A stretch of 64,000 nucleotides of DNA. Source: Burkholderiaceae bacterium. GTDB taxonomy: Bacteria > Pseudomonadota > Gammaproteobacteria > Burkholderiales > Burkholderiaceae_C. A program made the translations under genes and the position numbers. Positions 25,401 to 33,750 of this stretch are shown here, one piece after another (within the stretch, counting starts at the first letter, position 1; the number at the start of each line of letters is the position of its first letter). The DNA is taken from contig CAJYPV010000027.1 in NCBI GenBank assembly GCA_913776825.1, forward strand, positions 124,001-188,000, given 5' to 3'. The notes below the pieces were generated by a model. That model did no database searches. It was not told the origin of the DNA and was given only the letters and a program-made list of their open reading frames with translations.

Positions 25401-26213
25401 ATGAAGCGAATTTCTTCCAAGTGGATCCAGGCCGGCGCGTCGGTGCTGCTGGGCTTGACGATGGCGGCCTCTGCGCAGGCGCAGAGCTGGTGGAAGCCGG
25501 GGGTGAACACCACCTGGCAATGGCAGCTCACCGGCAACATCAACACCAGCTACAACGTCGACGTCTACGACCTGGACCTGTTCAACACCTCCACGCAGAC
25601 CATCGCCCAGCTCAAGGCGGCCGGTCGCAAGGTGGTGTGCTATTTCTCCGCCGGCAGCTCGGAGGATTGGCGCACCGACTTCAACCGCTTCCAGGCCGCC
25701 GACATGGGCAAGGCGCTGGATGGCTGGGAAGGCGAACGCTGGCTGGACACCCGTTCGGTCAATGTGCGCGCGATCATGCTGAGCCGTCTGGACCTGGCGG
25801 TGTCCAAGGGCTGTGACGGCGTGGAGCCGGACAACGTGGATGGCTATTCCAACAGCACCGGCTTCCCGCTGAGCGCCGCCACCCAGCTCGACTACAACAA
25901 GTACCTCGCCAATGCGGCCCATGCCCGCGGCCTGGCGATCGCGCTGAAGAACGATGTGGACCAGCTCTCCGCGCTGGAACCCTACTTCGACATGGCGGTC
26001 AACGAGCAGTGCAACCAGTACGCCGAATGCGGCGGCTATTCGGTCTTCACCAGCAAGGGCAAGCCGGTGTTCAACGCCGAGTACGCCAGCAAGTACCGCA
26101 AGAACACCAGCGGTGCGCGCGACAAGCTCTGCGCGGCGATGGCCACCGCCAAGATCCGCACCTTGGTGCTGGCGCTCGATCTGGACGATTCCTATCGGTT
26201 CAGCTGCTTCTGA
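25401..26213 (+). CDS. GH114 endo-alpha-1,4-polygalactosaminidase
   Basis: Predicted exported hydrolase of alpha-1,4-linked galactosamine polymers (GH114, also found as the hydrolase domain of PelA and in fungal Ega3). The signal peptide covers residues 1-28 (MAASAQAQ at its end). The (beta/alpha)8 core shows VYDLDLFNT, KVVCYFSAGSSEDWR and GCDGVEPDNVDGY (138-149). A second acidic region, AVNEQCNQY, has Glu202. Acidic residues in these last two motifs (such as Asp139, Glu142, Asp144 and Glu202) are the best candidates for catalysis. Four or more Cys suggest disulfides. A GAGGAG ribosome-binding site precedes the ATG. Position between the TonB receptor and a GH36-like gene strongly supports a role in galactosaminan degradation. 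Confidence 0.88.
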   Translation: MKRISSKWIQAGASVLLGLTMAASAQAQSWWKPGVNTTWQWQLTGNINTSYNVDVYDLDLFNTSTQTIAQLKAAGRKVVCYFSAGSSEDWRTDFNRFQAADMGKALDGWEGERWLDTRSVNVRAIMLSRLDLAVSKGCDGVEPDNVDGYSNSTGFPLSAATQLDYNKYLANAAHARGLAIALKNDVDQLSALEPYFDMAVNEQCNQYAECGGYSVFTSKGKPVFNAEYASKYRKNTSGARDKLCAAMATAKIRTLVLALDLDDSYRFSCF

Positions 26214-26382
26214 TCGGTGGTGCGTCGCGAGCTGATCGACCGATCGGTTCGTGGCGCAGGCCCGCTCACCGCCCTCGGCGCGGGTGCGTGAGCGGGCTGC
26301 TTCTCAGGCTCGCCGAGCCTCTCTTCTCTTCTCTGATCTTCTCCTCGCGCGCCGGTCCGGTCGCGCTCACCAGGTCCCGACG

Positions 26383-27543
26383 ATGAGACATTCCCTTCGC
26401 ACCGCCGCTCTGGCGACTCTTCTTACCGCGATGAGCGCGGGCCTCGCGCCCTGGGCCCATGCTGCGGATGCGGTCCAGGCCTCGGCCAAACCGGTGACCA
26501 AGCCGGCCAGCCGGGCGCCTGCGCGCTACACGATGGCCGACTTCGCCCGTGTGCCGAAGGTGGACGCGCATGTGCATCTGCACAACCCGGATCCGGCCTT
26601 CCTGAAGGGCGCGCATCGGCTCGGCTGCCGTGTGTTGACGATCAATGTCGACTATCCCGATTTCCCGCCGCTCGATGACCAGCAGCGGGTGGCGATCGCG
26701 CTGCGGCAGGCCCGTCCGACCGACCTGGCCTGGGCGACCAGTTTCTCCAGCGACACCTCGGACCAGCCCGGTTGGCTGGCGTCGACCCGACGCCGCATCG
26801 ATGACGGCCTGCGCGCCGGTGCGGTCGGGGTGAAGGTCTGGAAGAACATCGGCATGAGCCTGCGCAAGGCTGATGGCTCGCTGGTGATGATCGATGACGA
26901 GCGCTTTGCGCCGCTGTTCGAGGATCTGGCGCAGCGCGGCATTCCGCTGCTGGGTCACCAGGGCGAGCCGCACAACTGCTGGCTGCCGCTGGAGCAGATG
27001 ACGGTCAACAACGATCGCGCCTATTTCGCTGCGCATCCGCAATACCACATGGCCCTGCATCCGGAGATGCCGAGCTGGGAAGCGCAGATGGCCGCGCGCG
27101 ACCGCATGGTGGCGGCCCATCCGTCCCTGCAGTTCGTCGGCATGCACATGGCATCGCTGGAGCGCAATGTGGATGAGCTGGCGGCCTTCCTGGATCGATT
27201 CCCGAAGGCCGTCGTCGACCTGGCGGCGCGCATCGGGCAGTTGCAGTCGCAGAGCCAGCACGATCGCGAGAAGGTGCGGGCCTTCATGATCCAGTATCAG
27301 GACCGCCTGCTGTACGGCACCGACCTGTCGCAAACGCCGGAGCAATCCGGCCAGGCACTGCTGCGGGAGGTGACGCCGATCTGGCGGCAACATTGGCGCT
27401 ATTTCAATACCGAGGAGACCTTCAAGGTGGCTGATCTGGATCGACCGGTGCAGGGCCTGGGCCTGCCGCGCGAGGTGGTGGACAAGCTCTACCACCGCAA
27501 TGCCGAGCGCACCTTCCCGACCGCCTGGAAGGCGCCGCAATGA
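26383..27543 (+). CDS. Exported amidohydrolase family protein
   Basis: Amidohydrolase_2-type metal-dependent hydrolase of about 386 residues with a signal peptide (1-28, ending PWAHAADA). The metal-binding HxH is in KVDAHVHLH, a second metal site in GIPLLGHQGEPHN, then FVGMHMASLERN and the late Asp in LLYGTDLSQTPEQ. Export to the periplasm is unusual for this superfamily. Its stop overlaps the start of the following GH36-like gene (ATGA), so the two are translationally coupled. It could remove acyl or lactone groups from the imported glycan, or cleave something unrelated; the sequence alone does not decide. The listed start begins the signal peptide. Confidence 0.78.
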   Translation: MRHSLRTAALATLLTAMSAGLAPWAHAADAVQASAKPVTKPASRAPARYTMADFARVPKVDAHVHLHNPDPAFLKGAHRLGCRVLTINVDYPDFPPLDDQQRVAIALRQARPTDLAWATSFSSDTSDQPGWLASTRRRIDDGLRAGAVGVKVWKNIGMSLRKADGSLVMIDDERFAPLFEDLAQRGIPLLGHQGEPHNCWLPLEQMTVNNDRAYFAAHPQYHMALHPEMPSWEAQMAARDRMVAAHPSLQFVGMHMASLERNVDELAAFLDRFPKAVVDLAARIGQLQSQSQHDREKVRAFMIQYQDRLLYGTDLSQTPEQSGQALLREVTPIWRQHWRYFNTEETFKVADLDRPVQGLGLPREVVDKLYHRNAERTFPTAWKAPQ

Positions 27544-30305
27544 CGGCCCGCCGAGCCTTCCTCCAATGGCTGGGGGCCGCGCCGGTCGCGGGGCTGGCGC
27601 CGCGTCTGGCGTTCGCCGCCTCGGCAGGTGCCGCGGCCTCGGCCCGGGCGGCGGATGTGGGCCGCGGTCATGTGCGGCTGCAGGACGAGCGCCTGTCCCT
27701 CCAGTTCGACGACCAGATGCGCAGCCGACTCGTGCGGCTGGGTGGGCCACGTCCTCAGCCGCTGACCGGCTTCGACGCCAGTGAACAGTTGCTGCTGGCC
27801 AGTGGTCGGCCGATGCCGCGCTTCCGCCTGCTGTCCGCCACGCCCAGCAGCGGCGCCACGCCGCTCGGGCCGGGCCAGCGTCTGGCGTTGACCGGACGAA
27901 GTACCGACGGGCTGGAGAAGTCCGTTACCGTGACCTTGCTGGATGAGCATCCCGGCGTCGCACTGCTGGAGGTGGTGTTCACGAATTCATCGGATCGTCC
28001 GGTCGAGCTGGCCGGATGGACCGTCGGCGCGCATCAGTTGCTGCCGGCCCCGCGTCATGCGGGTGGCTGGTGGAGTTATTCCGGTGCCACCCATCAGGAT
28101 CGGCGCGACTGGATGCAGCCGGTCCAGCGGGGCTTCGACCAACGCAACTTCATGGGCATGAATGCGTCGGACTATGGCGGCGGCACGCCGCTGGTCGACG
28201 TGTGGCGCCGCGATCTGGGCGTGGCGATCGGTCATCTCGACAAGCTGCCTCGGCTGGTCGCGCTGCCCGTGAAGGCGGTGGGTGATCAGGTCGCGCTGTC
28301 CTTGCGCAGCGACGAGCCGCAGACGCTCGCCGCCGGCGCCCGCCTGAGGCTGCCGCTGGCCTTCATCACGGTGCATGACGGCGATTGCTTCGTGCCGCTG
28401 GACCGTTATCGGCGCCTGATGAATGCGCAGGGCCTCGCGGCGCCGGAGCCGCCGCGCAGCGCGCATGAGTCGGTCTGGTGCGCCTGGGGCTATGAACGCG
28501 ACTTCTCGCTGCAGCGGGTGCGCGACACGCTGCCCAAGGCGCAGGAGCTCGGTCTGAAATGGGCGGTGCTGGATGACGGCTGGCAGCGCCTGACCGGTGA
28601 CTGGCACACCATCGACCTGGCCAAGTTCCCGCGCGGCGAGGCCGACATGAAGGCGCTGGTGGACGACATCCATGCGCGCGGCATGAAGGCGCGGCTGTGG
28701 ATTGCGCCGCTGGCGGTGGCTCCGGGCAGCGATGAGCTGCATGACCACACCGATCTGCTGCTGCTGGACAAGGACGGCGCGGTGCAGATGGTCTCGTGGT
28801 GGAACTGCTTCTATCTCTGTCCCGCGCATGAGCAGACGCAGCAGCGCGTCGCCGCGCTCTTCAAGAAGATCATCGGCGACTGGGGCTTCGATGGCTTGAA
28901 GATCGACGGCCAGCATCTCAACGGTGTCGCGCCTTGCTTCAATCCCAAGCATCGGCATGCGCGTCCCGAGGAGTCGGTCGAGCGGATGGCCGATTTCTAC
29001 CGCGCGATGTTCGAGGCGGCCCACGCGGCCAATCCGGAAGCGGTGGTGGAGGTCTGTCCCTGCGGCACCAGCTATGCCTTCCACAACATGCCGTGGATCG
29101 ATCAGGCGCCGGCCTCGGACCCGCTGTCGAGCTGGCAGGTGCGGCACAAGGGCAAGGCGCTGAAGGCGCAGATGGGGCGCTGGTCGGCCTATGCCGGCGA
29201 TCATGTGGAGCTGTCCACCGGCGGCCAGGATTTCGCTTCCAGCGTGGGCGTGGGGGCGGTGGTCTCCACCAAGTTCACCTGGCCGGAAGATCCCAAGCCC
29301 AAGGACTCCTTCCTGCTGACGCCGGAGCGCGAGCCGCACTGGCGCCGCTGGATCGCCGCCCACAATGCCAAGGGACTGTCCGACGGCAGCTACCGCGGCG
29401 AGCTCTACGACATCGCCTTCGACAAGCCCGAGACCCATGTGGTGGAGAAGAACGGCGTCATGCATTACGCCTTCTATGCGCCGAGCTGGGACGGACCGAT
29501 CACCCTGCGTGGCCTCACGCCCGGCACCTGGCGGCTGCGGGACTATGTCAACGGCATCGACCTCGGGCGGGTCGATGCGGCCCGACCCACCGTCCCGCTG
29601 CGCTTCAAGGAGCATCTGCTGATCGAGGCGGTGTTGGAAGGCACCGCCGACCGACCGCTGGCCCGCGCGGCGCGGCTGCCGTCGCGCCTGATCGGCCGCG
29701 ATGGTTTCCCGGTGGCCTCCGCCTGGGACGATGCGCCGGCGAGCTTCTTTGCGCACGACTGGCGCGGCCAGCCGCTGTCCGGCACGCAGTCCACACGGGT
29801 GCAGATGCTGCATGCGGGCGGCGTGCTGCATCTGCGTTTCCTGAGCCGCTACAACGCGCTGCACCTGCATGAGCGCGAGGCTTCCGCCACGGCGATCTGG
29901 CCCTTGTGGGAGCGCGATGTGGTGGAGGTTTTCCTCCAGTCCCCCGCCGACGCCGGCACCGACCGCTATCGCGAGCTCGAGGTCGCCCCGAACGGCCTGG
30001 TGATGGACATCGATCTGCGCGGCCCCCAACGTCAGCGTCTGGTCGGTGCCTGCCGGGCGCGCACGTCGGTGGACGAGCGCCACCGCCTGTGGACTGCGGA
30101 GCTGTCCGTGCCGCTGTGGGGCGCCGGTCTGCCGGGCGGTGCGGCGGTGCGACCGGACCGTCTGCCGGATGGGTGGCGCATCAACCTGTTCCGCATCGAA
30201 GGCAGCGGGGAAGGGCGGCTGTTCTCGGCGTGGAATCCGACGGGGAGCGAGAAGGCCAACTTCCATGTGCCGAAGGCGTTCGGGCAGTTGCGGTTGGAGG
30301 CGTGA
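27540..30305 (+). CDS. GH36-like alpha-galactosidase/N-acetylgalactosaminidase with CBM9-like C-terminus
   Basis: Large (921 residues) exported glycosidase. The N-terminus MTARRAFLQWLGAAP resembles a Tat signal (twin Arg plus FLQW). A beta-sandwich domain (about 40-310) precedes the catalytic barrel with WAVLDDGWQRLTGDWHTID, then FDGLKIDGQHLN with the probable nucleophile Asp456, then VCPCGTSYAFHNMPW and a later ASDP that may hold the acid/base. From about residue 720 a CBM9-like domain follows (WERDVVEVFLQSPAD, LEVAPNGLVMDID). GH36/GH27 relatives cleave alpha-galactose or alpha-GalNAc, either of which suits a galactosamine-rich glycan. It is coupled by a 4-bp overlap to the amidohydrolase gene. 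Confidence 0.85.
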   Translation: MTARRAFLQWLGAAPVAGLAPRLAFAASAGAAASARAADVGRGHVRLQDERLSLQFDDQMRSRLVRLGGPRPQPLTGFDASEQLLLASGRPMPRFRLLSATPSSGATPLGPGQRLALTGRSTDGLEKSVTVTLLDEHPGVALLEVVFTNSSDRPVELAGWTVGAHQLLPAPRHAGGWWSYSGATHQDRRDWMQPVQRGFDQRNFMGMNASDYGGGTPLVDVWRRDLGVAIGHLDKLPRLVALPVKAVGDQVALSLRSDEPQTLAAGARLRLPLAFITVHDGDCFVPLDRYRRLMNAQGLAAPEPPRSAHESVWCAWGYERDFSLQRVRDTLPKAQELGLKWAVLDDGWQRLTGDWHTIDLAKFPRGEADMKALVDDIHARGMKARLWIAPLAVAPGSDELHDHTDLLLLDKDGAVQMVSWWNCFYLCPAHEQTQQRVAALFKKIIGDWGFDGLKIDGQHLNGVAPCFNPKHRHARPEESVERMADFYRAMFEAAHAANPEAVVEVCPCGTSYAFHNMPWIDQAPASDPLSSWQVRHKGKALKAQMGRWSAYAGDHVELSTGGQDFASSVGVGAVVSTKFTWPEDPKPKDSFLLTPEREPHWRRWIAAHNAKGLSDGSYRGELYDIAFDKPETHVVEKNGVMHYAFYAPSWDGPITLRGLTPGTWRLRDYVNGIDLGRVDAARPTVPLRFKEHLLIEAVLEGTADRPLARAARLPSRLIGRDGFPVASAWDDAPASFFAHDWRGQPLSGTQSTRVQMLHAGGVLHLRFLSRYNALHLHEREASATAIWPLWERDVVEVFLQSPADAGTDRYRELEVAPNGLVMDIDLRGPQRQRLVGACRARTSVDERHRLWTAELSVPLWGAGLPGGAAVRPDRLPDGWRINLFRIEGSGEGRLFSAWNPTGSEKANFHVPKAFGQLRLEA

Positions 30306-30359
30306 GCGATGGATTGGGCGGCGAGTCGGCCGCCTACGCCATCCCAGGAACTTCCCGAG

Positions 30360-31241
30360 TCAACCCGTCGACAGTACGGGTAGCGGTGGTTGGCCCATGG
30401 CCTGGGCCAGGAGGTCCAGCAAGGTCTGCATGTCTTGCGGCGATTCGTGCGCGAAGACATGGTCTGCCACGCGTTCGGCCACACGGATGGAGCGGCGCGC
30501 CTCCGGCTCATGGACACCCGCGATGACAAAGATTCGCTGGGTCTGCGGCGCGCCACTGAGTTGATCAGCCAGGCCCAGCGTGAGGGCTTTCGCCTGGACC
30601 TCGGTACGACGCTGGGCCACATGCGTGGCATGGCGGAAGTCTGCGGTTTGAAGGCAGTGCAGGGCGCCGTTCTGCAGCGCGAAGTCCAGCGACAGTCCTT
30701 CTTCCACACTCAGCGGATAGCGAGGCACGATCCGATGGTCGCCGAGGCCTTCTCCCGGTTTGGCGAGCCAGCCGTGGGCGCCAAAAACCTGTTTCATGTC
30801 GAGGAACAGCCGCGAGATGGGCATCCGCTCCCGGGTGGTCTTGGGATTCACCGGCTCTGCCGCGACGTCCAGTGCCCACTGCACAGCGCGGTCATAGCTG
30901 TCCTTCGAGTCGAAGCTGATGAAGCCTTCCGAGGGAGCCAGTCGCACCGGGCCCACGCCTGAGAGATGGAGCGGCAACAGGTCTGGTTCTCGCGACAACT
31001 CCGCAGCGAGACGTCCCACGCCTTCGCGCAAGGCCTCGATGTGGCAGGACGGGTCGACGGCGCTCACCTTCCGGAGACTCCGAGCCAGATGCGCACGGAC
31101 CTGGCCATCGGGCAGCGTCACCAACAGGCCAATGGCCACTCGCTCGTTGCGATGCGAGTAGGGGACGTATTCGACAAGGCGGGTGGTTGCTCGCGCGTCG
31201 ATCTCGTGCTCAACAAAAATGGGCGATAGGGCGGACTGCAT
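30360..31241 (-). CDS. DUF3037 domain-containing protein
   Basis: Product of 293 residues whose N-terminus, ARATTRLVEYVPYSHRNERVAIGLLV, matches the DUF3037 family (a conserved R-x-V-P-x-x-x-R-x-E-x-V-N/A-I-G pattern). There is no signal peptide or membrane segment. DUF3037 genes often sit beside a HipA-like kinase gene; none is present here, so this copy is an orphan. The function is unknown. It is convergent with the GH36-like gene, 54 bp from its stop, and is not expected to belong to that locus. Confidence 0.65.
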   Translation of the reverse strand: MQSALSPIFVEHEIDARATTRLVEYVPYSHRNERVAIGLLVTLPDGQVRAHLARSLRKVSAVDPSCHIEALREGVGRLAAELSREPDLLPLHLSGVGPVRLAPSEGFISFDSKDSYDRAVQWALDVAAEPVNPKTTRERMPISRLFLDMKQVFGAHGWLAKPGEGLGDHRIVPRYPLSVEEGLSLDFALQNGALHCLQTADFRHATHVAQRRTEVQAKALTLGLADQLSGAPQTQRIFVIAGVHEPEARRSIRVAERVADHVFAHESPQDMQTLLDLLAQAMGQPPLPVLSTG

Positions 31242-31474
31242 GGGCCTCGTTCAGACGTTGCGCGAGGCCATCAATATAGGGATTTGCCCGCCGGAGCGAG
31301 GTCGCTTGTGGGGGGATGTGTTTGCTCCGCTCCACACCAGAAAGGGGGCTGAATGGCAGGAGCTGTACCCAGCCGCTGTTACCCATCCCGCCGCACAAGT
31401 CGCGACAGCCGTCCCATGAGACTGACCGTGCGGGCGGGCTGCTCACGGCATCCGCATCTCCGCACGCCGAGCGT

Positions 31475-32365
31475 TCACGCCCCGTTGGCATCCTTCTTGG
31501 CGCCGCCAGTCCCCGCCTTCTTCACCGGCACTGGCTCCGGCAACTCCTTCGCGGCCAGCATGCGGGCCTGTACGACGAGCTGGTTGTGGGCGTCCAGGAA
31601 GGCCGCGGCGATGACCTTGCCTTCGTTGCTGTTGGACCAGCCCGCTCCGGCGGCACCGCCGAGCTTGCCGAGCACCAGGCCGCCCATGCCCAGGTCGGTG
31701 ACGCGCACCGAGCCCGTGGCGGCGGCGACCTGCTCGGTGGTTTCGTTGTCGGTCAGCAGCAGCGCCACTTGCGCTTCCTTGAGCTTGATGTGCTCGGCCG
31801 CGCCGACGAATTTGTTGAGCACCGGGATCATGCCCAGCAGCCCGCCGACCTGACGACCCGCATCCTGCTCGCTGAACGTCAGGCTCGGCACCAGCGTGTA
31901 TTGCGCTTCATAACCCTTGCCCTTGTGGACCGTGTTGCCTTCCTGACGCAACACGCCCGCGTCCTTGAGCTCCTGCTCGCGGATCGTCGCCTTCAGCCCG
32001 GAATTGCGGTCCACCACCCGGAAGCAGCCGCTTTGCTGCGCCAGCAGTCGCACCAGCGGCAGCGGCGTGTTGGGCAGCCCATTCGCACCGCTGACCGAAT
32101 AGCCGTTCGGGTTCTCCATCAAGGCGAGCGTGGCCACTGGCGCGTCGCACTTCATCAGGTCACGGTTGGCCTTGCTCGCCCCGGCCGGTCCGGCCGAGCC
32201 GCTGATCTCGGAGCTGCCCTCGCCCAGCGACGCGCCCTGCTTGCCGCAGCCGGCCAACGCCGCCACGCAGGCGAGCCACAGCACGCCGCGCGATGCCGAC
32301 CGCATCCCGCTGAAGACACCCGACACGCGGCCGCGCCGCTGAATCCTGCTGATCCCGCTCATCAT
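31475..32365 (-). CDS. CsgG/HfaB-like lipoprotein
   Basis: Predicted outer-membrane or periplasmic lipoprotein of about 296 residues. A basic N-region, a hydrophobic stretch and the lipobox LAGC (about residues 36-39) are clear. The mature part resembles CsgG/LpoB-type domains: TLALMENPNGYSVSG, LPLVRLLAQQSGCFRVVDR and repeated short strands near EAQVALLLTDNET. Such proteins act in curli/holdfast secretion or as activators of envelope enzymes, but no curli or polysaccharide secretion genes are nearby. The start at 32365 has AGGAG just upstream. The C-terminus is Lys/Gly/Ala-rich. Confidence 0.7.
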   Translation of the reverse strand: MMSGISRIQRRGRVSGVFSGMRSASRGVLWLACVAALAGCGKQGASLGEGSSEISGSAGPAGASKANRDLMKCDAPVATLALMENPNGYSVSGANGLPNTPLPLVRLLAQQSGCFRVVDRNSGLKATIREQELKDAGVLRQEGNTVHKGKGYEAQYTLVPSLTFSEQDAGRQVGGLLGMIPVLNKFVGAAEHIKLKEAQVALLLTDNETTEQVAAATGSVRVTDLGMGGLVLGKLGGAAGAGWSNSNEGKVIAAAFLDAHNQLVVQARMLAAKELPEPVPVKKAGTGGAKKDANGA

Positions 32366-32667
32366 CTGCTCCTGGCCCGAGGCCGCGCCGCGGCGGCGTT
32401 CTGTGCCGCCTGCCGTCCGCGCCGCCCTCATTCACCGATGGGGTTGAAACCGGGCGCACGTTAGCGCATCCGATCACCGTCGCGAGCCCCACCGATGGGT
32501 GGTCTGTCGCCGATTCCCGGCAGGCTACGTTTGTTGACAGATCGAGGCTTGACGACGCAGCACGCATCGCCACGAAATGCCTGGCGGACAAATCTTCCGA
32601 CACGGTCCGGCACGCAAGGGATACTGCCGCCCGCTGAAGTCCGGCCGCTCGATGGCCGCCGTGGCGC
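32366..32667. other. 302-bp intergenic stretch, no gene seen
   Basis: No reading frame here looks coding, and I see no hairpin with a T-run, no clear promoter pair and no repeat. It presumably contains the promoter of the divergent CsgG-like lipoprotein gene, but I cannot locate it. Confidence 0.4.
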
Positions 32668-33069
32668 GTGACGCTCCCCACTGACCAGCGAGGGCAGCTG
32701 GGCCGCCAGCTCGACAGCGACTTTGATCGCGTCGGTCGCGACGTCTGGTGGTTCTTGCAGGCCAGCACCCGATGGGCCCTGCCGGCACCCTATCCGTCGC
32801 TGAACGAGCGCGGCGTGCGGCTGTTGTCGGTGCTGCATCTGGACGCCAGCGAAAGCATCCGGCTGATCATTCAGGACGAGCGCAGTGCGCGCGGGGCGAC
32901 CGCGTCGCTGGCGCCGTCGCAGGACCGCAAGCGGCATCGCTCGCTGATGTGGAAGAAGCGCTTCGGCGCCCGCCATCAGGCGGCGCTGGGCGCGCAGCGG
33001 GATTCATCATCGGATCGCCCCAGCCGGAGCGAGGTGTTTTTGAAGTGGCAGATGGCGATTGACGGGTAA
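32668..33069 (+). CDS. Hypothetical protein (weakly supported)
   Basis: Possible GTG-started gene of 133 codons. The central part, FDRVGRDVWWFLQASTRWA and GVRLLSVLHLDASESI, reads like a folded protein, but the C-terminal third is basic and low in hydrophobic residues. There is no recognisable domain, no good ribosome-binding site and no operon partner. It could be a non-coding open frame favoured by high GC content. Confidence 0.3.
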   Translation: MTLPTDQRGQLGRQLDSDFDRVGRDVWWFLQASTRWALPAPYPSLNERGVRLLSVLHLDASESIRLIIQDERSARGATASLAPSQDRKRHRSLMWKKRFGARHQAALGAQRDSSSDRPSRSEVFLKWQMAIDG

Positions 33070-33128
33070 GCAGAAGCGGTGCTCGGCGTTGTCTAAATGT
33101 CTTGATTTCCTGAAGGGCCCATCCAATC

Positions 33129-33632
33129 GTGCCAATCTCCCTGAAGACGACACTCGCCGCCTCTGTGGCATTCCTCGCCGCGGGTCCGTCCTGGGCCGCC
33201 TCCGGCATTGGGACGGCGGAGGTGACCTTGCTGGCAGACGGTCGGGCGTGTTTCGCCGTGGCCGCGACGCACGCGAAACGTGATCCCGCCGCACGGCTTC
33301 TGGCGCTGTCCGTGGTGGATGTCGCCGACCCGTCGGCGCGCAAGATGTGGTCCGCGCAGCTTTGGGACATGGAGGGTGGTGGCCTCCCCGTATCGTCCTT
33401 TCCCTGCGTGGCCTACGGACAGGCGATCCAGGGCGGCACGGCCAGTCCCGCGATCGAGTTGGCGGAAGGCCGGCCGTATCACGTCAGCCTGAACGTCCGG
33501 CCGTCCGACCGCTCGGATCCGATGCGAGGCTACTACGCGAAGTTTTGCATCCTGGGTCGTGGCGCCGAACGGCGCATCCAGTTGATCGCGGAGGGCTCGC
33601 CTGACTGGTCGACCGGCAAGTGCCCGTCATAA
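33129..33632 (+). CDS. Hypothetical secreted protein
   Basis: GTG-started gene for a 167-residue product with a typical signal peptide (about 1-23, LAASVAFLAAGPSWAA). The mature part has four cysteines (CFAV, FPCVAY, FCILG and the penultimate-region CPS), spaced for two disulfides, and is rich in beta-type segments. No family is recognised. It lies ahead of dbpA with about 118 bp between, so it is probably independent. Confidence 0.55.
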   Translation: MPISLKTTLAASVAFLAAGPSWAASGIGTAEVTLLADGRACFAVAATHAKRDPAARLLALSVVDVADPSARKMWSAQLWDMEGGGLPVSSFPCVAYGQAIQGGTASPAIELAEGRPYHVSLNVRPSDRSDPMRGYYAKFCILGRGAERRIQLIAEGSPDWSTGKCPS

Positions 33633-33750
33633 CGACGCCGAAGCACTCCGCCGCCAAGGGCTGCGACCCAACCGAGGCGTCCGTCACATCGCCTGACCGT
33701 CTGGATCGTGCGGATTTGGGCCTCGGTCCAATTGCAGCGGACAATCGCGT

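Noticed and set aside
27987-30266. Long minus-strand frame opposite the GH36-like gene
   Set aside because: No recognisable motif, His/Gln/Arg-rich shadow composition; the plus strand has catalytic motifs and a Tat-type signal.
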